A DNA stretch of 64,000 nucleotides from Anoplolepis gracilipes (taxonomy: Eukaryota > Arthropoda > Insecta > Hymenoptera > Formicidae). Within the stretch, counting starts at the first letter, position 1, and each line of letters opens with the position of its first letter. The notes below the pieces were generated by a model that saw nothing but the letters and a program-made list of their open reading frames with translations, was not told the DNA's origin and searched no databases. This document shows, one piece after another, positions 22,418-37,960 of this stretch. The position numbers and the translations under genes were made by a program. The DNA is taken from NCBI RefSeq assembly GCF_047496725.1, contig NC_132972.1, positions 3,216,001 to 3,280,000 on the forward strand. The letters are read 5' to 3'.

Positions 22418-25400
22418 GGCTCACCGATCTTCGGGCCCAGCTCGGTGCGCGGAAAGTACCGCGCGGTAGCCCAGGATGACGCGGAAGACCATCGATCGGT
22501 ACCAGTCACGGAGAGGAGCACGCGTCTTTGAATAATACCGAGTGTCGTGATGACGGAGCCTCTTCAAAATCATTCGCATCGTTGAAAATCGTAACCCATC
22601 ATCTCCTTGAGCGACGACAAGCAGGTTAACGACAATTCGCGAACGACGGCATCACGACTTGAAGGTCCTGGTGCTGATCATCATGCACCTGAATAATCTC
22701 CTAAGGACTCTGTTTGGTGCTCGAGAACGAAAGTGTGTAAATAAAAAAAGACAAAAAGGGAGAGAATGAAAAGAACATTGAGACGAGAGTGGTGCATCAG
22801 GTAAACAATGCTGTAAACACGCCTTTCCCTTCCACGCGGCTACTTTCTAGATGAGAGGAGACATGCGCGGGGCTCTCCTATGCGATTGAATTCTAATCTT
22901 AGGGATATATGTATAATCGAACGCTCGAACGAGAGCGACGGTGATCCTAGAGAAAGAGAGGACGATCGCGCCAGTACGCGCGAGCGTACTCCGAAAAGCT
23001 CCAAGGATATGGTCTTACTGTTCCATTTCCGCTATCCTGCCTTTTCCCTCAACTTTACCATTTCTCCTACCATTACTCTAACTCATTGTCTTTGTCCGCT
23101 CGCCTTAGCGTTAGTTAGTATCTGCTAAATCAGCGATCACAATGTAATCAGTGACATGCATATGATCGAAGCTCCAAATTGACACACCGAATTTTATCGA
23201 GGAAAGTATATTTTCTGTAAATACACACACGCGTATAATCAGAGCGATAGATGAGAGAATACTCGCGGCAATAATTTCGTTCTTCGGTTAATTCATATCT
23301 GTATATTTATCTATTTATCATAATAATTATGTTTAGATATCACTATGCAGATTTCAAGGACTGTCGAGAAATTCGCGAGACATCTTTGAGATGCGAAAAG
23401 CGATTTCCTTTACTCTGAACGTGCGACTGACGCTGAAATGTAGATTTTTAAATCTGCAAATCACAGATCAACTTGACGATCTTGACACTGATATTATTAT
23501 CAGTATAAATATTATTGGATATATATTCGTTTTCCTTGGCACTAGAATAGCCAACCTCATTCCATAGCTTAAAGTTGAAAGGAAGAAAATGTCATGTTCA
23601 AAAAGATTGATTTCAAATTAGAAAAAAAGTATACTTTAAATTTGTTATTGAATTATCAATTGACATCTTATTAATATATCATCAAACATTGTAGGAAAAC
23701 ATGATGAAATGATCCGTAATGCTAAAAAAAAGTAACATTCACATAGTATTTTTATGTGCAAAATGTTATTGTTTTTAATTTTCAATTTGCGGATCTCTAT
23801 TTTTAGAATTAATTTACAATATTTCTTTTTACATTGTGCAAGTTTATTCATCTGTCTTCCAATTTGTAGACTGAATTGGTTATCCCAGTTCCAAGGTATC
23901 GATATGAGTTTTTCACGCTTATCGCGCACGATCACTGTGTGACATTGATTTTCAAAATAGTGATAGCAATATTAATTAATGATCGCACAATACTGCCCCT
24001 TTAGAGTTCGCAGCTACGCAAGAGTGGGCATATCCGTCATGACCGTCCATTGTTTACTTTCATGTCGATAAGTCGGTTTATCCCGACAATTCGATGCTGA
24101 GGAAAACGAGACAATCGTTATTACAAAGAAGAGGAACGCTTGGAAAATCGAAAAGAGAGTGCGATAGCGCGGCGAGGTTGAACTTTCTTTCCCTTCCCGT
24201 CCTCCACCCGTGTCGTTTATGATCCTATTTGAGTTAACGGCGTCTCCTTGAACACAATATCCACGACGCTAGATAGTCGAGTTTAGCGCTAAATGTACGG
24301 CGGTTTGATCTCGAATCTCGACATTTCCATTCGGTGAAACACCATCTAATGCCAGGATATAGCCACTTTTAACATTAAACGGCAAGAATATCCAACGAGA
24401 GTCCATCATTTTATGTTTTACGAGGGCATTCAGAATCTTGCGATGCCTGCGAGAACAAGTAGGTGAGCCTGAAGTCAATTGTAACAAAGGAGAATTGTAT
24501 TATTAATACGACATGTTTGAATCATTGAATTGTATATCTCTGAGAGTGTATGAAAATTTTGAAATATTTTTCCAATTTACAACTATTATATATAAAGAAT
24601 GTTCCTTTTTATATTCGACCTTTATATATTCCTCTTTACACTTATACTCTTCAAATTGACTTCAGGCTATCCTATGCGTCGCATAAAAAAAGAAAACTTA
24701 AGACACGAGAACTTTGCTGGTCTGTTGTTTTTAGAAAACAAATTGCGCCTCGAGTATATATTATTATTAGCATAGTGCAATTTGCATATCATAATTCGCA
24801 TTTGCGAATTCTTCATTTACTTACGTTAGAGTTACTTGCGTCGCTTATATACGTTATATACACAGTTGCGATTCTTGTCCCTTGCGAGTAACTCTTTTAA
24901 CGAAAGGAAAAACCAATCTGACACGTATCGTACATAGAAAACCGAGTTTTCACTGCCGATCCTAAAGTCAATATATATAGATAGTCCATTGACTGCGTAT
25001 ACATGTTGATAAATATTTTTATCTTCTTAAACATACACGCACTATACATATACACATATAAAATGTATGTATATTAAACGGCCATTATACGGCCGTATCA
25101 CGCCGATTTTTACGATGTTAATCGTATACGATCAATCAATCGCTCGTTGAAAACCTACGTACATTTGTGTTTATTGGTAATTCCAACTAACCGAGATAAA
25201 ATCCGAGAGATCCAAGCTTCTCGAGTCACGAGAACATGAACGGATCAAGTTTACGTTTTCAGGAATGCGTCTAGAAGTGCGTTTACGAATCAAAAAATCG
25301 GGGATACGATATCAAGGCACACGATCAGTCCAGATAGGCTCGTTCGATCGAGTCGTCGACACCGCAATTTTGGTCTCGTCGCAAAACTCGCGATTCTACT

Positions 25401-26264
25401 TCGCGAGCTGAAGATACACGAAATGTAGCGTATATAATCAGCGAGAGAAAGGAATTCTTCAGAGAGAAACGGGGAGCTATAGTGAATATCTTGGCGTAGT
25501 GATATCTCGAACAAAGACAATAGTACATAAGTTTAAATTGCTACTGATTTTTAGTTAAGGGGGGGTCTATAAAGGTACTCTCTGCTGACAACGCGCGAGG
25601 AAGATATTCGCGTCATGCATTATCGCGGATACTCATATTATTAGCTAAATGTTCGACACATATACATATATTTTTGCATTTATTTCCAATTACTAATTAT
25701 GATTAAACCAATATGTAAATAGTGTGCGATAACGTCTCAGTGTTTCACGCGGTTGAAGGAGAGAGGGAAAAAATTAAAAAAAAGTTGAGAAAAAAAACAA
25801 GTAATTCAAATGGATCATATGAGGGTCTTCACTATTACCTAGGCTATAAACGAAGTATTGCTTAGAAAGGGTAATAATGCTGTATATCCGCGCAAGGAAG
25901 AAAAAAAAATTAATCCCGTTGATTGGACGAGACAACGTCTTTCCGTTCTTCGTCGAAAGCCTAAGTAGTCAGCGTATATATATTTTTGAAAAAAAAATGA
26001 TGACGAGAGACGACGACGAAACTCGATGCGTTTGGCCTATTGTAAGAGCGGGAGGAAAGGGATATATATTGCAACAAGGGAGCCATGTAACGCACGATGC
26101 GTTTGCGTTCCGGCGGTAAAGGGCTGTGACAATGAGAGGTGTAAATGTCCCGAAGACGTCGCGAATCTCTTTCGATTGAGAGAATCTTATCATCGTCGCC
26201 AATGACAGCAGGACTCGTGACGATTTACGATAATTATATTAATTGTTATCATTTTGCCGCTTAC

Positions 26265-26298
<34 letters not shown>

Positions 26299-29200
26299 AT
26301 AAAATTTCATTGTTCGTTCCCGAAATTCTGTCTGTTTGTCGGCGCGATGAGGTCTCTCCTTTCAATGGTGTTCGTAACCAGAGATCGCAAAAAAAAAAAA
26401 AAAAAGAAAAAAGAAAAAACGGATCTTGTGACGGGAAAAGAAATTTTCCGGGACCTTTCACACCATCTCACCATTAACGGTGAGCAGAATTGTTTGTAGG
26501 AAACAATTATACTTTATCCGCCCGGACAGTAGTCACGTGCGTCACATCCGCTCATCGCAGGGAGAGATTGTTTGAAAGTTTTATGAATAACGTTTTTCCG
26601 TAGCGTACGCATATATATTGTTGTTTCTCATTACAGCGATTATTTGTTAACACAATAGATTCTACGAAGCTTATAAGACAAAAAGAGAGAGGGGAAGAGG
26701 AAAAAAGAAGAAAAAAAAAAGAGAGTATTGTTAAACCGCCGTTGTGTATGGAGCCGCACAGTTCGGCTTAGACTGATGATAAGAAATTCACGTATGCTCA
26801 ATTAGAGATGAACATGTTCGCGCATAATTAAGAGTTCTATTTACATATACATGTTTTATATTTGTAATTAAAAAAAAACAAATCATCTATACTTAATATT
26901 ACCTGAAGATTATTATTAGATTTATGTAATCTCCAAAGTATTTGCTCATCAAAGTGCTAGGCATGTTAGACGGACCGCTATTCGTCCAAAATGGTACCTT
27001 GGAGATGGACATACCATCTAACACGTATGATATTTGATATTTTACATAATAATAACGACAACACTTGTAATTTCGTTGATTACTCTAAGACATAGTCAAT
27101 CCTAATTATACAATCATTAAGGATATGGAAAAGAATCAATTAATCGTTTTACATGTATATATATACATATATATAAACGTATAATGTACATAGCACTTAG
27201 ATAGACACGAAAAGAATGAAAGAAATGAAAATACTTAAACGAATTATATCAAACTACGAAAAAAAAACAAGAAAAAACGAATCGAGAGAGCTTTTGTATA
27301 CTAGATGTATATTGGTATATTCACTTTGTATCGTTCTTTTTATCGCGATGATATAATTATCGATGATAATAGGATTAATGACAGCACAATTATTTCTAAA
27401 AATACGACAGAACGACAAAACGCGAGTATCGCGAATCAATGACGATATTAAGAAAAGAAAAACCCGAAGAAAAACGCATAAAAATCACGAATATGCGAAT
27501 AATGCACGAGAGACAAAATGCGAAATTGTATATCCGTTCCAAAATTGATATCGCCAGTGTTCCACCGCCTTCGCGTCACGCCACGTTTTTCACGACGACG
27601 GTCTTTTATGACGATTTTTTATCGCGAACCAGGCTCTATTCTCTACTTTTTCACGCGTAGGAGATAATTTTTATCCCTTTGTGCCGAGGGTTGCGCCAAT
27701 AAGAAACGAAAGTACGTTGTACTACTCTTCCTTTTCCCTTTCAAGTTTGTACGTAACTATTGTCACCGCGACTGGTCTAAGTGTTGCTTCCGTTTTATGT
27801 GCCAACCGATCGATGTTGTTCTTCGACATGTGTAACATACCATGTGTTAATGAGACTTATTAACAGAAAAAAACGAAACGATTAGCATGTCGATCAAAAT
27901 TTCTCCAAGTACAACAAAGGTCAAAAGAAGAAAAAAAAAAAAAAGGAAAGGAAGAAGCGGAGAAAGAAGATGAAAAAGTAGACGCGAAAATGAAAGCTCT
28001 CTGATCGACGTAACGATCGATGTAACATAATTGAATGCCCACGATTAACTGATTAATGTACATATACATAGTATTTTTACATTCTAATTCTAAATTACAT
28101 TTCCAATTCTAAATGGCATACACAACACTACACTCACTGTGAGCTTCGCTCCGTCATCTGTGTATTTCGTTCGCGTTCACGACGGCAAAACTGCTTGACC
28201 GTTGTCGGTTCATCTCTCGGGTCGGGTTTAGATGTATTTCGTACAAAAATGCATTTATAACGATTATTGCTCAGCCCCCTCTCTGTCTGTTTTTTTTTAA
28301 ACTACTCCATATATACACGTATATTCGCGCTGCTGCACGACGTTCAATAAATATATGCCTTGTGCCTTCGCCGCACCTTGTTACTTAAACCGTAATATAT
28401 AAGACAGAACAAAGGTAGAAGAGAAGAATCTTAGGTGCGATGCATTTACGATTGTTTTTGAGATACGTTTGCGCGATTTTTTCTGCGCTTGTTGCCAAAA
28501 TTCGATCTTGAACGTTTCCAAAATATAAATTAAAATAAGCAAAAAGTAATGCGCACATTAATTTTTTTATGTGATTATTGTCGCACTTATTAGCATGGTC
28601 TTCTACGGGAATTAACTACGTGATTATGTTTTGAAACTATTGCCAATATTTTTTACATCGATATTAAAACAAGAGGTTGATTTATATCGCGTACACAGAA
28701 GCAGAGCGAAGCTCGACACGCTAGTCCTTAATTTAAAACCAAAGTAAAAGCAACATTGTGTAGCATTTAAGAATCTCTATTACGTATACACACACCTGCG
28801 TGTCTATACAGACATAATTATAATTAACGATTCCAATCATTGTAATTAGGTAAATGAACTAACCGATAAGCAGATAGGTAAAAATAAGCCACTCATTATG
28901 TGTATCATCTTGTTTTTTCATTCGTAATTTTTCACTACACGATTAACATTTTACCTTAGGAGAGCCTTTCGTCAGCTAGGATTATTCCGTATCTGTATTC
29001 TGTATATTGTTTTCTATTGCAACTATTAAAACTGATTGTCAACTTATAAATCGGAGTCTATTATGTCTTTCTCTCTTCGTCGACAATTTCCATGGTCCTT
29101 TCCTTAACGATATTAATAAATTTCTTTTAATAAAAGAAATCGCACAAATATTGTATGTACATATAAATAAAAAGAAGCAAGTTTTCTTTACTTCAAATGA

Positions 29201-32013
29201 AGAGACACGATAGACTATTGAATTATATTTAATCCATTCACAAAATCATTTTTGTGTAAATGCAACAATCAGTCCTTATAATAATTAATCGAAAGAATTG
29301 CAAAAAAACATTGACCTCTTTCATCGAGAGGAAGAGAAGAAAAATATTAAATATAATATATATACTCGTGCACTCATTAGTGGGAATAGCAAAACTCGAG
29401 CCGAGTATTTCTATATTTTACAGTCAGATTATTTAATTTAAATTTCTTTTGTTAGACTTGATTGCAGTATTCTTCAAAACTTTTATTTTAGAATGTTCAT
29501 CTTTATCTTGGAATAAAACATGCACGAAGAGAAGATAATAGATCATGGATGTATTAATGAAGCCTAACATTGTTTGTAATTACAAGAGTAAACTTGACAT
29601 TTCATTCAGTCGTTAAACATTTGGCCAAGGAGAGACTAAAGAAACTAATATTATTGAATGTAGAGGAATTTACTGTGAAAAATATTAATGCCACGAGACG
29701 TGTACCGTAAGTACATATTTTATAACTGTATATCGACATGTTTTTTTACTTGGATTTTTCTCCAACAACACAAGTCAAAATTTAACGTGGAGAAGAAAAA
29801 TTTGATTAAAGTAACGCAATAATAAATTAACGGCTTTACGTTCGTCTTATTGTTCGAATCATTTAACGATGGAAATATTATTGAAATAAAAAAGCTCTGT
29901 AATCATATGTCAATGTATATTTTTCCTTTTTGTATAGCACAGAAGATAACAATTACTATTGTATTACATTACATTTGTTGTCATTCTGAACATAGAGGAT
30001 GATAATGACGATGATTATAACAGTGATAATGATGATAATGCTGAATAATTATAGAAAAACGAAGCACTAGATAGATTTTAATAGAAATACATTTCTTAAA
30101 CACCTAGTTGCGCTATTCGAATCTATTCTTTTTTTTTATAATTCGGCAAATAAAACTATGTTTATCGAAATCGATTAAAAGTATGTGTTAGACTGTTTTT
30201 TATGCTATAAACGATTTATTTACTCTATTTGTGTTGTGCATATAAGTACAGTAGTGTTTTAAGTCTTCGTAAAAAATTTCATTATATATAATTAATTAAT
30301 AAATAAATTAAATTAATGATCATTTAAAAGCGGTAATAAATTTGAAAATATAGTGTTTTTATAATTTAAAATATTTAAAATCTTTAATTCTTAAACTTAA
30401 ATTCCCATTATATTAATTCTAAATCGTCCACAATATTCAAAATAAAAATTTCAAAAAATATTTCGTTATATATCAGAATTTTGCCGATTAAAAACTTTAT
30501 AGATTCGAAAGTGTTTGTCGCAACAAGATTACAAACAGAATTCGCATTATTAAAAACTAGTCGGTAATAATAATTACATGATTAATCGCGCATTAAAAAG
30601 TAATATAATCGCATTTTACATTCTCTTTTTTTTTGTAAACGTCAGTTTTACAGTTTGAAAAGGTTTCTCTTTATTCGCAACGAACATTTGCAAAACTTAC
30701 TAGAATTCTATACATTTACTGAAATCACTTGCTACTCGTCATCATCAATGTAAACTCAATTAACATCGACAGGTACCATGCTGATATATCTCAGTATATA
30801 GGATATAATGTGTTTAAAATAAATATGGATCGTCTATGTGTTTTCTTATCGCGTAATGTGATCGCGACAAGGTATATCTTAATTAAGATCACGACAACTC
30901 TCTTGCAAGGTTTTTGCAAATTTGTTCTAGATATACCCCTTGCATAAAAGTAGTTTATTTATGATGAGTGCACAATTTACAAATTGTACATGGAAATTAG
31001 TTTGTCAAAGAAAATCCGATTATTGAATATTTTTATCATTGCAAAACATTCGATGTAATCTCATACGAGATTCACGAATGCCATTGGAAGATCTAAAACT
31101 AAACTTTGATAATAAAAAAAAAATATTCTTTAAAAAGCGCAAATAGTTACCTGATATATTTACATCATTCTTGATTTAAGGCTAGCGCACACAAGAATTG
31201 CTCTTGGCGCAAATAAAAATATTTAAAAACATAAAAGACATACGTTACTGGCCAATAGTTTGAATAGCTTCATTTTTATTTCACGATAGATAATAGATAT
31301 TAAAATAATATTAAAATAAAATTATAAACTATAAAATGACTAAATTTATTCACTTCATAAAGCGTATACATTTTAAATTGAAACATTTTTACCTATTTTA
31401 AATAAATACATCAAGATAATTTATACACTCACATTCATTAATAATATATGTCAGTAAAATAATTTGTCAATATCGTTTAATATTTTTATTATATATTTTT
31501 ATTTAAAATTCTTACTTTAATATAATTTTTTGTTTCATATCTCTAATACAGAGAGGCTAATACATCTCTTTGCAATTTCTCTACACATTTAAATGTTATT
31601 AAAAATTGTAAAATTATTATATAAAAATAATTATTATATGAAGAAAAAATCAGATTTATTTCTTTTTATTTTTGATAATATTGGCTACTTATTTTTACTC
31701 CTTGTGTATATAATATATGTATATATTGTCTTTTCTTTTGAAACAAAAAAAACATTTATAAGATGATTCGTCAACTTCAAGCTTTATTTTTCAAAATATT
31801 CAAACTATTGACCGGCAACGTGTACATACCTCAGGTAAATATCTAATAAGCCTATAAAAGCCTTAATTATACTTGACAATAGGTTGCTCGGTAAATTCAG
31901 AGAAGAAAAGTGAAATAAATCAGCAACCGAGGCATGATGCCTTATAACATAAGAAAAAAAATCACAGTTTTATTTAAGTCTAGGTTTGTATGTATATATA
32001 TATGTATATATAA

Positions 32014-32061
<48 letters not shown>

Positions 32062-35000
32062 CGGTATTAAATAGTTGTACTATTTACACAATCTCTCGGA
32101 AGGTCTCGGCGCGACCTATCGAGCCACACGACACGCTCTAATAATTAATCAATTAATAAATGTATTCTCTCTCTTTCGGATCAGTTCCGTTCGCGAGAGT
32201 ATCATTTTATCTACCAATTAGGGAGAGAATATAGCTAATAATATATAACACTTATATAAAATGACGTGCACGCGTCCGCACTTGTGAGTACAATATTTTT
32301 GATCCGGTACTTTGACATGGGTGAGGTTCACTCTCTCGTAAGTTATCTCATAATAAGATAAAAGACAAAGCATTCTGATGATTCGATATTGATATAATAA
32401 TACATATAATGCAGCAAAAAATGTATTTTTTGTTTTTTTTACATATTTTTATAAATGCAGAAATTCTGTATATCCTTCTTTCTTCTAGTACTCTACATTT
32501 TAAAATAAATTGTCAATTGCACATAAATTATATTAAACTTTGACAGAATTTTATAACGACATTTTAGCAAAGAAAAAATAGCCACTAAATTTATTATATC
32601 CGCCAAATAATAAAGTATATAATTTTTATATCTTTCGATACATATATATTATTTAAAGATCTTTATCGAACTTCTGTCTTGTAATGAAAATTAATTATTT
32701 TCGATTTTTCTCCTCTCGCTGCTTAAAACTGATGTCCCAACCGACATGTCTTTTACCTTATTACTATTTTATTAGCACGATAATCGCTAACAAACGCATG
32801 CGCAATCCCGTGAGATACGGAGAAAAAGGGTTTCGCTTTGATTAAATGTACATGTAATATATGCATATAATGGCGCTCGCGAGAATATCTCGCACGTGTA
32901 TAAAAGTTTATCTCTCTTCTAATATCTCGCTATCAGAGTAAAGAGTCTTTCCTATATGAGGATAGCTTTTCTGTCGATGATATTCTTATTTTGCACAATA
33001 AATACCACGAGAACTATTAGATCCTTGGCTCGATTTGCGATAATATATCTATATATCTATATATTTGCAAGAAATAGTACGGTCGTCATTATATCTGAAA
33101 CTAAAATTCCGAAAACGAATTGTGCCAGCTATTGCGAAAATATCCTAATTAAAAAATTTTTTCTTCTTATTTCATCAATTTATATTCTTATTTTACATAC
33201 AATCATGAAATTTCATCAGTAGAGAAGAAACTAATATGATAAAAAGTAATATGATAAAAAGTAAATATATCAAACATGTATTTTTTTAAAATTATGAAGC
33301 ATTTTTTAAATAAAGATTTAAGACTACTTTCATAATCACAAACACGATTCTGTATATTTACAATATAAAAAAAATCCAAAAATTTTTAATTAAAAAAAAT
33401 AATCTAGATTTGTATAATATAAATTATTTTTTCTAAACGTATAAAGCGTGAGTTTTAAAGTACGTAAAAATAATATCGTTCGCTTCTATATATAATTTTA
33501 CGTGGGCTTTCAATTGCGCGGAGATAAAAAAAAAAAAAACATTATTTTTAATAACAATGAAACTTGATAAGTCGAGTTTTTGCATAATATACATGAAATA
33601 AATGTCGCTATCGTTAAATATGTCATTAATGTGTACAGACGCAAATATGATTAATGGAGAAACGTCAACGGAGATCGCGGACTAACGACTTACTAATGTT
33701 AGATATGAATCATTTTTTTTTTTACAGAATATATATATAATATTCTGACAGCCTCAATATTATATATACGTGAGCATTATTCGAGGCTCCTCTCTAAATG
33801 CTCGATATATATTCGTTTTTGCGTTATAACACTACTTTTTTTTTTCCTTAAAACTTTAACCCGCCTGTCTCTACACGCGACTATGCCTTACACACACATA
33901 TATACATCATGTCTTCGAATAAAATTAACAAGACATGAATATGATTTGTATGACTCGTTCTCTCTTTCATCAACACATCTCTACCTTTGACAGAACTAAT
34001 TTTTTTTTACGTACACATGTGTCATATCAATTATCTGTATGTACACTAATTATCGATCAAGTATCCAAAGTATTGTTCGCTTCCGTAGAGCTGTGTTTGT
34101 ATGTATGGATGTATTCGTGTTTATCAACACTAAAAGAGCCTGTTCTTTTTAATAAGATATTTTATATTGCAATTTCTGTCGCTCGAAAGCATAAGATGAT
34201 TAAAGAAATCAAAGTTTTACTGAATAAATTCTCTATTAGCTGAGAATCGTTAATGTTGGACTCTTTTAATATTAATTACTTGAGAATTATTCACATTAGT
34301 TACACCAGCACGGAAAACGAAAATTTGTGCGATGAATGATACGCGAGAACACAGCGGCCTTCAAGAGCAGATGTTCATTAAGAGCTTTACTGAACATTTT
34401 TATATCTTTTATACATATATATAGTCTATATAGATTTTATTAGGAGTCGCCCTTAGAGTGTAATAGGTTTTGAATGGACATTAATTATCAAAGCCACTCT
34501 CATTCTAATAGTTTCCGCTATCAAGATTGAACGATGTTATCAGAGAGTAAAACTCTTAAATGCACATCTAATCGTGCAAATTCCTCTGTTGGATTATCTT
34601 GACTTAGAGAATGAATCTCGCACGAAATACGTAATGAGATCTCTGTCTTTATTATTGATAATTTTTCTTTTTTTTTTATTGATAGTTTCTCTGTCTTATA
34701 TTCTTAAAAGCACACCTATTATTATTATCGTAACCGCGCTAGCGCTACATTTTATTATTAACTAACATTATTACCGCTGCTGCTAATGCTACTAGTGTTA
34801 CACTATTCTTAGCGTCTTGTTACTACCAATATTATATTAATTAAATTACTAGTATCACCAACAATCAACGTAATCATTGGCGACATATTGTTAATCTTAT
34901 TATTGTTATCGTTATTATTTTAACGTTATTATTTTACTATTAATATTTATTGTTGCAGTTGCTGTTGTTATTCTTGTTGTTGCTATTATTGCGAGCATGT

Positions 35001-37238
35001 TTTCTTTTTTTTTGTTCTTAGTGTGTTACAGGCTGCGTGTAACTTCCTTGGTCCTGGTCCCAGTTCCTGCTACTTGTCTGCTTGTGTTCGCAATGACTGA
35101 TCGAAAAGGATAACTGTGTCCTTACGTATAGTGAGAGTGCATTCAATCAATTAACGCATCATTATCATCGGACCACATACATACACATCGTCAAACGTGA
35201 CTAAAACTGAAAACTTAAATTCTACAAATGTACATAACTAAAAAACACTGGAAGACTTTACAACGCCAGGAGTATTATTCATAAGTTTAAGAGATCACAC
35301 ATTGTGTAATTAAGGATATCATCTAGGAGCCCTAAAATCATAAGACTGCATGCGTATATTACATGCATTTTTCTCTGTACAATGTTGTTCACAAATGTGG
35401 ACATCGATTTTTTTTTGTTAACAACAATTAAACAACCGAAAGGCGAAAGCTATATTTAGGACGTTGCAAGTATCGATACTTAATAATAAATCAGAATGAA
35501 TCATTGATCCTGTTGACCCGATACAAATGCAAATTGCTAACGTTCGTAATTTAAATAATGGATCTTAAAATTTTTTGTTGTATTAAGTTAAAAATGGTAA
35601 AAAGAAAAAATTAATATCTCTATACCGATCTGTTTTTTTTTTTTTGTTTGTTTCATCATACATTTTAGCGCAACACAGTGCTTTACCTGAGATACACGAA
35701 TGAATCGTTATATATATAAAAAGAAGAGATTATAATATTGCAAATGCATAATCATTTTTCTTATATCAAGGATTTTTAAAAAGGATTGAGTAGAAAACAT
35801 TTGATCCTTTGTCTACTTCCATTTCACTAGATATTTTCTCTCAGGACGTCCCGATGACAAAATCAATTGTGTCTTGAAAAAACAGTGACGTCTATTCTTC
35901 GGCAACGTGCAAAATATTTTCTTTTTTTTTTTTTAGATAGAGCGTCTAAGCTTGTAGCCGCAATTATATGTGAGACAAGGCAGTGATTATAGCACGTGTG
36001 ATAGTTTCTATTTTTTTCATCTAGCTAAGTTGCACTCCGATAGTCTGGCTTAACTGAATCTGCGTTTAGCGATTTATCCTCTTTTAAAGATTGTTTAAAG
36101 ATAGTTCTCTACTCTCATTAAGTATAAATACAGAACAATCATACGCGAAACGAGTTGAATCCAGTCAGATAAGCTCGTTGGTAAATTCGCAGAATGTTAT
36201 AAGTGTCAAAAAGTCTTAAAAAGATGTATAGATACGGTTCGACATTATTTTATGTGTGTACTATCTAGTACATATTATTGGCGCGAAAGGTAGAAGAAAA
36301 AATATCTACATATATAAAAAGATTGCGCGCGCAGAATATAAAATTTATAAATATATAAAAATATATGTGTATATATAACAAACATAAAGAGTTTATATAA
36401 AGCCAATGATTTGCAAAAAACGGATTCATCTCGTTTTGCGTTATCGTTCGTGAAATAGTAAAGGAAAATTCAATTAATCAGAATTGGTGTTGAACAATAC
36501 TAGCTCAAAAAGCTTTTGCAAACGTTAACAATCTTCGCGTCATGTTACAATGCTCGTACTCGCCCAAAACAACGGCCCATGTTTGTTAATGATAATTAAT
36601 ATTCGTGTCATGGCGATCGTTCAGTTAATGCCATCGTTCAAATAAACCGCATAATAGAATGAGCTAGGAACCTCTACAACGGCTATCTTATATATCTGAG
36701 AAATATCTCTAATTAATTACGAATGCCTTCGGTGACAAATAGTATCATTTCAACGGATATGCCGCCGATCGTGATGAGATCTAGTCGTTAATGTACACAA
36801 CACACACCATCGTCCTTAATGGACACGGTCGTAGAAAGTTTATCGAATGTACAAAGCGCCTCTCTCTTCTCTCTCTCTCTCTCTTTCCTTCTTGGCAATT
36901 TTTAGAAACAGTCTCTTGCAAATACGAATCTCTCGTAGCAAATCTCTCGTGCAGCAAATCCAGGATAGATTCCAAGCATTTGTTTTGTTGCTTTCTACCT
37001 TGTATCTCGGTCATATATAAGTTCACACGTTTTTATATTCTTTCTTTCAACGCGGCTTTGTCTGAAATTATTCACACAATGTTCTGTATATATTGAACAC
37101 ATATAGAGAGTGTATTGTGTATGCGTTGTGTATATATTTACATTGTTTATTATGCATCTTGTTGGAGAGAGGGTGCGTGTGTTTAGTGGGTGCATCTTTA
37201 TATCTCGTTACAAACATCAGTTCGCGCTAATTTAATAT
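22418..37238. other. Gene-poor region: likely 3' UTRs plus intergenic DNA
   Basis: Nearly 15 kb with no supportable protein-coding exon on either strand. Reading frames are short and carry no family motifs. The first kilobase is CpG-richer and reads like the 3' UTR of the nephrin-family gene. An AATAAA is at 22740-22745 and many others follow in AT-rich sequence, so the poly(A) site cannot be placed. The right end should hold the 3' UTR of the minus-strand naus gene. Simple repeats include TA runs near 26266-26290 and 32020-32060 and A/T homopolymers. No convincing tRNA or small RNA hairpin was identified by eye. Confidence 0.6.
37146..37151 (-). terminator. Candidate poly(A) signal of naus
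   Basis: tttatt on the + strand reads AATAAA on the - strand, about 90 nt past the naus stop codon. It is the nearest canonical hexamer, but similar hexamers are common in this AT-rich DNA, so it is only a candidate. Confidence 0.35.
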
Positions 37239-37907
37239 CTATCTCGAGTCCGCTGTCTTGTTACTGACCTCTTCCTCAGCGGCAGCTTGGGCGGTGCTCG
37301 CCGGGAGCGGTTGTTGATGCTGCGCCTGTACGGGGGGAGCGACTCCGCTCCCCGTCGCCGTCGTGACACCTCCGGGGTGCGACAGGGCTGTCTGTTTACC
37401 ACCACCGTATTTAACGACATCCTGCTGCGGCCCGCTTTGCGATTGCAATTCTGGTCTTCTCAGGTAAACGGCCGCCTCTTTTTTCGGCGGTACCACGGGC
37501 TTGTTCGGTGGTACCGGGGGCGGCACACCTCGCGAGATCGGCGGCTTTTTCGCCGGCAGTAAACCACCACCGGCACCGGGTGCTTGAACAGCGGGGCTGA
37601 CGGCAGAGGGACTCGCAGCAGCCTGACCGACGTGAAAACCGAGCTTCCCCGCTGCTGCTGCGGCGGCTGCTTGCGACGACGTGATAAGCTTAGCCGCAGC
37701 GGCGGTATTAACGGGAGCAGGTACAACCGGCTGTCGCTTGTCTACGGCCTGAAGAATTACAACACACAACCATGACCTATTTCTAGAGCTACCAGAGATC
37801 TCGACCAAACTTCGCTCGCTCATCAGGAGCGAACATACCATAAACAGAAAACCATAAGGAGAGGGGAGGATGGAAGGAAAAGAACCATACCAAAGAACTA
37901 ATCCAAA

Positions 37908-37960
<53 letters not shown>

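Noticed and set aside
26145..26499. Frames with Ile-Tyr repeats and Lys runs
   Set aside because: Translations of TA and poly(A) tracts; low complexity only.
26966..27023. Possible hairpin (gttagacgg... / ...ccatctaac) considered as a small RNA precursor
   Set aside because: The pairing is short and broken by mismatches, and no known microRNA seed was recognised.
34574..34765. Short hydrophobic open frame
   Set aside because: AT-rich chance frame with no conserved motif or supporting context.
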